Source: Acidaminobacter sp. JC074 (GTDB lineage: Bacteria > Bacillota > Clostridia > Peptostreptococcales > Acidaminobacteraceae). From it: a stretch of DNA of 64,000 nt. The DNA lies in the NCBI RefSeq assembly GCF_022496765.1, contig NZ_VANV01000004.1, positions 124,001 through 188,000 on the forward strand, read 5' to 3'. Made by a program: the position numbers and the translations under genes. A model generated the notes under the pieces. The model was not told the origin of the DNA, made no database searches, and worked only from the letters and a program-made list of their open reading frames with translations. Positions 60,118 to 64,000 of the stretch are shown piece by piece (the stretch's first letter is position 1; each line of letters starts with the position of its first letter).

Positions 60118-61443
60118 ATGAGATTTATGGCAATAGACATTGGTGCATCCAGTGGTAGGCATATGGCTGGAGAAATTGTAAAAGGCAAACTTGTTTTGGA
60201 AGAGCTTTACCGATTTGAAAATGGCGTAAAGCCTGTAGAAGGTAAGTTATGCTGGGACTTAGATAACTTGTTTGACCATGTACTTACTGGATTAAAAATG
60301 GGCGGACCTGTTCATTATGTAGGCATTGATACCTGGGGAGTTGATTTTGTTTTATTAGATAAAGACGACAATAGACTAGGACCTGATATTTCATACAGAC
60401 AATACACAAGTACAGAGGCGGATAAGTGTTTGTATGAAAAGACGGCCATTCAATATCAACCCTTTAACACTTACTATCAGTTGATGGATAGAGATTTAAG
60501 TGAAGCTGAAACTTTTTTGATGATACCGGATTATCTCAGCTTTCTTTTAACGGGTTATAAGTATTTAGAAAAAACCAACTTGTCGACAAGTCAATTACTT
60601 GGTTTGAATGGGGATTTAGACCTTGAGCTTTTAGAAGACATAGGTGTCTCGTCGTCTATTTTTCCTCAAGTAAAAAATGCTGGTACTGTACTTGGAAAGG
60701 CAAGTAATAAGTATGATGTGGGCTATGAATACAAAGTCATTATGACAGCTACTCATGATACAGCATCTGCATTTTTAGCTGCCCCTAATCAAGCAAATTC
60801 TATCATTCTAAGTTCGGGAACATGGTCTTTACTTGGTTTAGAAAGACAGTCTTATGACGTCAGCGATTTCTCAAAAGACCACAACTTTACCAATGAAGTT
60901 GGCTATGAGGGCATACGGTATCTAAAAAACATCATGGGCTTATGGATGATTCAGTGCATTCAAAAAGAACATCATAAGTTCATCTCATTTGAAGACCTAT
61001 GTATAGGTGCAGAAAAAGAAATCATAGAGACGCTTATAGATGTGAATCATGAGCGCTTTATCAGCCCAGATTCTATGATTTCAGAAGTAAAAGCATCTTG
61101 CAAAGAATCGGGACAAGCAGTGCCTGAAAACATTTATCAAATAGCTAGGGTTGTTTATAGGAGTCTGGCAAAGGCTTATGCAGATGCCATTTCAGATTTA
61201 GAAAATCACTTTAATAGTTCATTTGACTGTATCCACATTATTGGTGGTGGCGCTAAAGCGGATTATTTAAACAGACTGACAGCAGAGTTTTCAAAGAAAA
61301 CAGTATTAGCTGGACCCATAGAAGCAACTGCTACCGGAAACATTTTGACGCAGATGATGGCTGTTGGACATATAGATAAAGATAATATCCATTCATTGAT
61401 AAGAGAATCATTTGAAATAAAGGAGTATAAATATGAAGTATAG
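60118..61443 (+). CDS. rhaB: Rhamnulokinase
   Basis: 441 residues, AGGAGGG before ATG. FGGY-kinase fold: AIDIGASSGRHM (5-16, first phosphate loop), GIDTWGVDFVLLD (~68-80), HDTASAFLAAP (~219) and IHIIGGGAKADYLNRL (~370). Phosphorylates L-rhamnulose at O-1. Overlaps rhaA by 11 bp and begins a rhamnose operon that continues into a GH78 rhamnosidase. Confidence 0.95.
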   Translation: MRFMAIDIGASSGRHMAGEIVKGKLVLEELYRFENGVKPVEGKLCWDLDNLFDHVLTGLKMGGPVHYVGIDTWGVDFVLLDKDDNRLGPDISYRQYTSTEADKCLYEKTAIQYQPFNTYYQLMDRDLSEAETFLMIPDYLSFLLTGYKYLEKTNLSTSQLLGLNGDLDLELLEDIGVSSSIFPQVKNAGTVLGKASNKYDVGYEYKVIMTATHDTASAFLAAPNQANSIILSSGTWSLLGLERQSYDVSDFSKDHNFTNEVGYEGIRYLKNIMGLWMIQCIQKEHHKFISFEDLCIGAEKEIIETLIDVNHERFISPDSMISEVKASCKESGQAVPENIYQIARVVYRSLAKAYADAISDLENHFNSSFDCIHIIGGGAKADYLNRLTAEFSKKTVLAGPIEATATGNILTQMMAVGHIDKDNIHSLIRESFEIKEYKYEV

Positions 61444-62641
61444 ACTGAGCAAAGAAGAAAAAGACTGTATCTTAAATAAAATGGATGACTATTCAATTAG
61501 TATTCATTGTTGGCAAGGTGATGATGTGGCTGGTTTTGAAAATCAAACTGGTTTATCTGGTGGTATACAGTCAACGGGGTCTTATCCCGGCAAGGCAAGA
61601 ACACCTGATGACTTGATGCTTGATTTAGATAAGGTTTTATCATTGATTCCTGGTATACACCGTATCAACTTGCATGCAATTTATGGTGTGAGTGATGGCT
61701 TTGTTGATAGAGATAAGTTAAAGCCAGAACACTTTGAACCATGGGTTCGATTTGCCAAAGAAAGAGGACTGGGCATTGATTTTAACCCAACTTTCTTTGC
61801 CCATGAAAAAGCACAAACCCTAACGCTTTCTCATGTGGATGAAGAAATAAGAAGGTTTTGGATTGATCATGGTAAGGCTTGTTTGAAAATATCTGACTAC
61901 TTCGCCAAATCTTTGGATACGCATTGCTTGATGAATATATGGATACCAGATGGTTTTAAAGATATACCAGCCGATAGACTAGGGCCTAGACTAAGGTTAA
62001 AGGGCTCACTTGATGAAATCCTAAGTGAGGATTATGATAAATCTCTTGTCAAGGTAGCTGTGGAATCCAAGGTCTTTGGTATTGGTATAGAAAGTTATAC
62101 GGTTGGTTCACATGAGTTTTATATGAACTATGCCAATGAGAAGGGGATCATGTGTCTATTAGACAATGGACACTATCATCCAACAGAACAAGTTCAAGAT
62201 AAGATATCATCTATGCTTGCTTTTAACGATGAACTGGCCTTACATGTGACCAGATCTGTAAGGTGGGATAGTGACCATGTTGTTTTATTAGATGATGAGA
62301 CCAAGGCCATTGCTGAAGAAATTGTTAAGACAGATAAGACGGTTTATATTGGTATGGACTTTTTTGATGCCAGCATCAACAGGATTACTGCCTGGGTGAT
62401 TGGTGTAAGAAACATGCAAAAGGCACTTTTGATGGCCATGACCATGCCTCATGACGAAATGAAAGTCTTGCAAGATGAGGATAAGTTTACAGAACTTATG
62501 GTGACTAGAGAGCATGGCAAACTTATGCCAGTAGCAGAACTGTGGGGCTCTTATTGTGACCGTCATGAAACTTTAAGAGATGCTAAGTTAATGGCTGAAA
62601 TCAAAGATTACGAAAGAAATATTTTAAAGAAGAGAGGCTAA
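61433..62641 (+). CDS. rhaA: L-rhamnose isomerase
   Basis: 402 residues, slightly shorter than E. coli RhaA. IHCWQGDDVAGFE (~23-35), GGIQSTGSYPGKARTPDDLMLD and INLHAIYG are signature stretches, with later metal ligands in LDNGHYHPTE and LHVTRSVRWDSDHVV. Converts L-rhamnose to L-rhamnulose with Mn2+/Zn2+. Confidence 0.97.
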   Translation: MKYRLSKEEKDCILNKMDDYSISIHCWQGDDVAGFENQTGLSGGIQSTGSYPGKARTPDDLMLDLDKVLSLIPGIHRINLHAIYGVSDGFVDRDKLKPEHFEPWVRFAKERGLGIDFNPTFFAHEKAQTLTLSHVDEEIRRFWIDHGKACLKISDYFAKSLDTHCLMNIWIPDGFKDIPADRLGPRLRLKGSLDEILSEDYDKSLVKVAVESKVFGIGIESYTVGSHEFYMNYANEKGIMCLLDNGHYHPTEQVQDKISSMLAFNDELALHVTRSVRWDSDHVVLLDDETKAIAEEIVKTDKTVYIGMDFFDASINRITAWVIGVRNMQKALLMAMTMPHDEMKVLQDEDKFTELMVTREHGKLMPVAELWGSYCDRHETLRDAKLMAEIKDYERNILKKRG

Positions 62642-62642
62642 G

Positions 62643-63422
62643 ATGGATATCATAAATAGATTTTGCAAAATGGCTTATGAGGGTCATTTAATGGGATGGC
62701 ATGAAAGAAACGGCGGTAATTTAAGCTATAGAATGACATATGAAGACATTGATTCTATGAAAAAAGATTTTATTCAGTCCCAGTGGATAGACCTTGACGT
62801 GACACTAGATAATCTTTCTAATGAGTTCTTTATTGTGACAGGGTCAGGTAAGTATTTTTCTAATGTCATGAATTCACAGGATGCTATAGGCATCATCGAA
62901 CTGAATGATTCGGGAGATGCTTACCGAATAAGATGGGGGCTTGAAGGCTCAAAGCCGACAAGTGAACTACCGACTCATTTGATGAATCACAGTGTTAAAA
63001 AAGCGCTTGGACACCGAGTGATTTATCATGCTCATACGACCAATGTGATTGCTTTGACATTTGTCTTGCCTTTAGAGGACAAGGTCTTTACAAAAAAGTT
63101 ATGGCAAATGGCTACTGAATGTCCAGTTGTCTTTCCTGAAGGTCTTGGTGTGGTCGAGTGGATGGTACCTGGTGGTAGAGCGATTGCTGAAAAGACCAGT
63201 CAAAAGATGAAGGACTACAATGCGTGTGTATGGGCACATCATGGTCTCTTTTGTTCAGGCAGGGATTTCGATGAAACCTTTGGCCTAATGCATACAATTG
63301 AGAAGTCAGCGGAAATACTAATAAAGGTTATGTCGACAGGCATAAATATAAAAAATACCATTACAAATGATAACTTCAACCAAGTGGCTGAGGCTTTTCA
63401 AGTAGACTTAATGGAGATATAA
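62643..63422 (+). CDS. rhaD: Rhamnulose-1-phosphate aldolase
   Basis: 259 residues, class II aldolase/adducin fold. GWHERNGGNLSYRM near 19-32, zinc ligands in IYHAHTTNVIALT (~125-137) and WAHHGLFCSG (~198-207). Splits L-rhamnulose-1-phosphate to dihydroxyacetone phosphate and L-lactaldehyde. Starts 1 nt after the rhaA stop codon. No lactaldehyde-handling gene is in the window. Confidence 0.96.
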   Translation: MDIINRFCKMAYEGHLMGWHERNGGNLSYRMTYEDIDSMKKDFIQSQWIDLDVTLDNLSNEFFIVTGSGKYFSNVMNSQDAIGIIELNDSGDAYRIRWGLEGSKPTSELPTHLMNHSVKKALGHRVIYHAHTTNVIALTFVLPLEDKVFTKKLWQMATECPVVFPEGLGVVEWMVPGGRAIAEKTSQKMKDYNACVWAHHGLFCSGRDFDETFGLMHTIEKSAEILIKVMSTGINIKNTITNDNFNQVAEAFQVDLMEI

Positions 63423-64000
63423 ATGATTACAGATTTAAGATGTCTATTTCAAAAAAATCCAATTGGGATAGATGAAAAACCTAAGTTATCATGGAAACTG
63501 AAAGATTTTATACAAACGCATTATCAATTAAGTTTATATGATGAAGATGAAACACTTATTTATCAGACCGGTAAGCTTTTGTCAAAAGAGAGTGTTCACA
63601 TTGGTTTAGATTACGTCTTTAAGCCACTTTCTAGATATTACTTTCAAGTCCAAGTCTGGTCTGGTAAACAGTCATTTCTGTCAAAACTTGCATTTTTTGA
63701 AACTGGGATTATGGGCAAGTCTGAAGCCAAATTTATCTCTTATGGACAAACAGATATAGCTTGTATCATGTTCAGAAAACAGATAAAAATTAATAAGCCA
63801 ATAAAAAGAGCAAGGCTTTATACGAGTGGGTTAGGGGTCTATGAGGTTTACATCAACTCAAAAAAAGTTGGAGACCATAAACTTGCACCAGGTTGGACAG
63901 AATATCAAGAATATATGACTTATCAAACTTATGATGTTACACATATGCTTGAAAGTATGAATGTACTTGGACTACTGGTGGCAGATGGTTGGTACCAAGG
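63423..64000 (+). CDS. GH78 alpha-L-rhamnosidase, N-terminal part (partial)
   Basis: 192 codons up to the window edge; ATG 63423 follows the rhaD TAA directly. The sequence ITDLRCLFQKNPIGID then KPKLSWKL, and later ARLYTSGLGVYEVYINSKKVGD and LAPGWTEYQ, are the fibronectin-like and Bac_rhamnosid_N domains of GH78. No signal peptide, so it would free rhamnose inside the cell for rhaBAD. The catalytic barrel is beyond the window. Confidence 0.92.
   Translation, partial: MITDLRCLFQKNPIGIDEKPKLSWKLKDFIQTHYQLSLYDEDETLIYQTGKLLSKESVHIGLDYVFKPLSRYYFQVQVWSGKQSFLSKLAFFETGIMGKSEAKFISYGQTDIACIMFRKQIKINKPIKRARLYTSGLGVYEVYINSKKVGDHKLAPGWTEYQEYMTYQTYDVTHMLESMNVLGLLVADGWYQ

Overview
The window is an AT-rich (about one third G+C by eye) bacterial chromosome segment. 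It uses the standard genetic code, with TGA as stop, strong GGAGG-type ribosome binding sites, many short hairpin-plus-poly-T terminators, a CcpA-type cre site, a lipobox-bearing substrate-binding protein and no outer-membrane components. This fits a low-GC Gram-positive (Bacillota, Clostridia-like); I cannot name the genus. The dominant theme is one very large accessory carbohydrate locus for pectin, especially rhamnogalacturonan and arabinan side chains. It is broken only by a chemoreceptor, a sigma/anti-sigma unit, a small amino-acid/transport cluster and an IS91-type insertion.

Layout. 1-800: 3' end of a KDG kinase and a PHP phosphoesterase. 0.95-4.9 kb: DUF4143 ATPase, a trehalase/GH63-like glycosidase and an AraC regulator. 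4.9-7.6 kb: a GH43-like enzyme divergent from kduI-kduD. 7.8-9.4 kb: a chemoreceptor. 9.5-16.2 kb: an AraC regulator divergent from an operon (TIM-barrel isomerase, an 812-residue unknown protein, GH105, CehA-like PHP protein) that is preceded by a structured RNA leader ending in a terminator. 16.2-23.1 kb: HAD phosphatase plus a five-gene Opp-type ABC importer with a CcpA site. 23.2-32.4 kb: GH4 alpha-galacturonidase, MgtC-like protein, uxaB-uxaA-uxaC, GH43-like and GH106-like genes. 32.6-37.1 kb: AraC regulator divergent from two TIM-barrel and two Gfo/Idh/MocA genes. 37.2-39.0 kb: duplicated-domain lipoprotein, ECF sigma factor, membrane anti-sigma-like protein. 39.3-44.7 kb: DUF4867 protein, RRNPP-like regulator, MFS transporter, MocR regulator, Asp/Glu racemase. 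44.7-47.5 kb: GH2 enzyme divergent from an ArsR-type regulator. 47.5-51.4 kb: a secreted helical protein, an MntA nucleotidyltransferase with a truncated HepT, and an IS91-type element with a tyrosine recombinase. 51.6-56.5 kb: AraC regulator divergent from two GH127/DUF1680 genes. 56.8-64 kb: a second GH4, two AraC regulators, rhaB-rhaA-rhaD and the start of a GH78 rhamnosidase.

How it fits together (inference). None of the glycosidases has a signal peptide, and no secreted pectate lyase lies in the window. The picture is therefore uptake of oligosaccharides through the Opp-like importer followed by cytoplasmic dismantling. GH105 removes unsaturated uronate ends, GH78/GH106 remove rhamnose, GH2/GH43/GH127 remove galactose or arabinose side chains, and GH4 releases galacturonate. 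Unsaturated uronate goes through KduI-KduD-KdgK, galacturonate through UxaC-UxaB-UxaA-KdgK, and rhamnose through RhaA-RhaB-RhaD.

Regulation seems local: eight AraC-type regulators, several with direct repeats spaced about 21 bp that share a TATGCAA core, plus CcpA control of the importer and an RNA attenuator candidate at 10.46-10.61 kb. That leader, the 812-residue protein and its operon, the truncated MntA/HepT pair and two sets of transposon-end-like repeats are the least explained parts.
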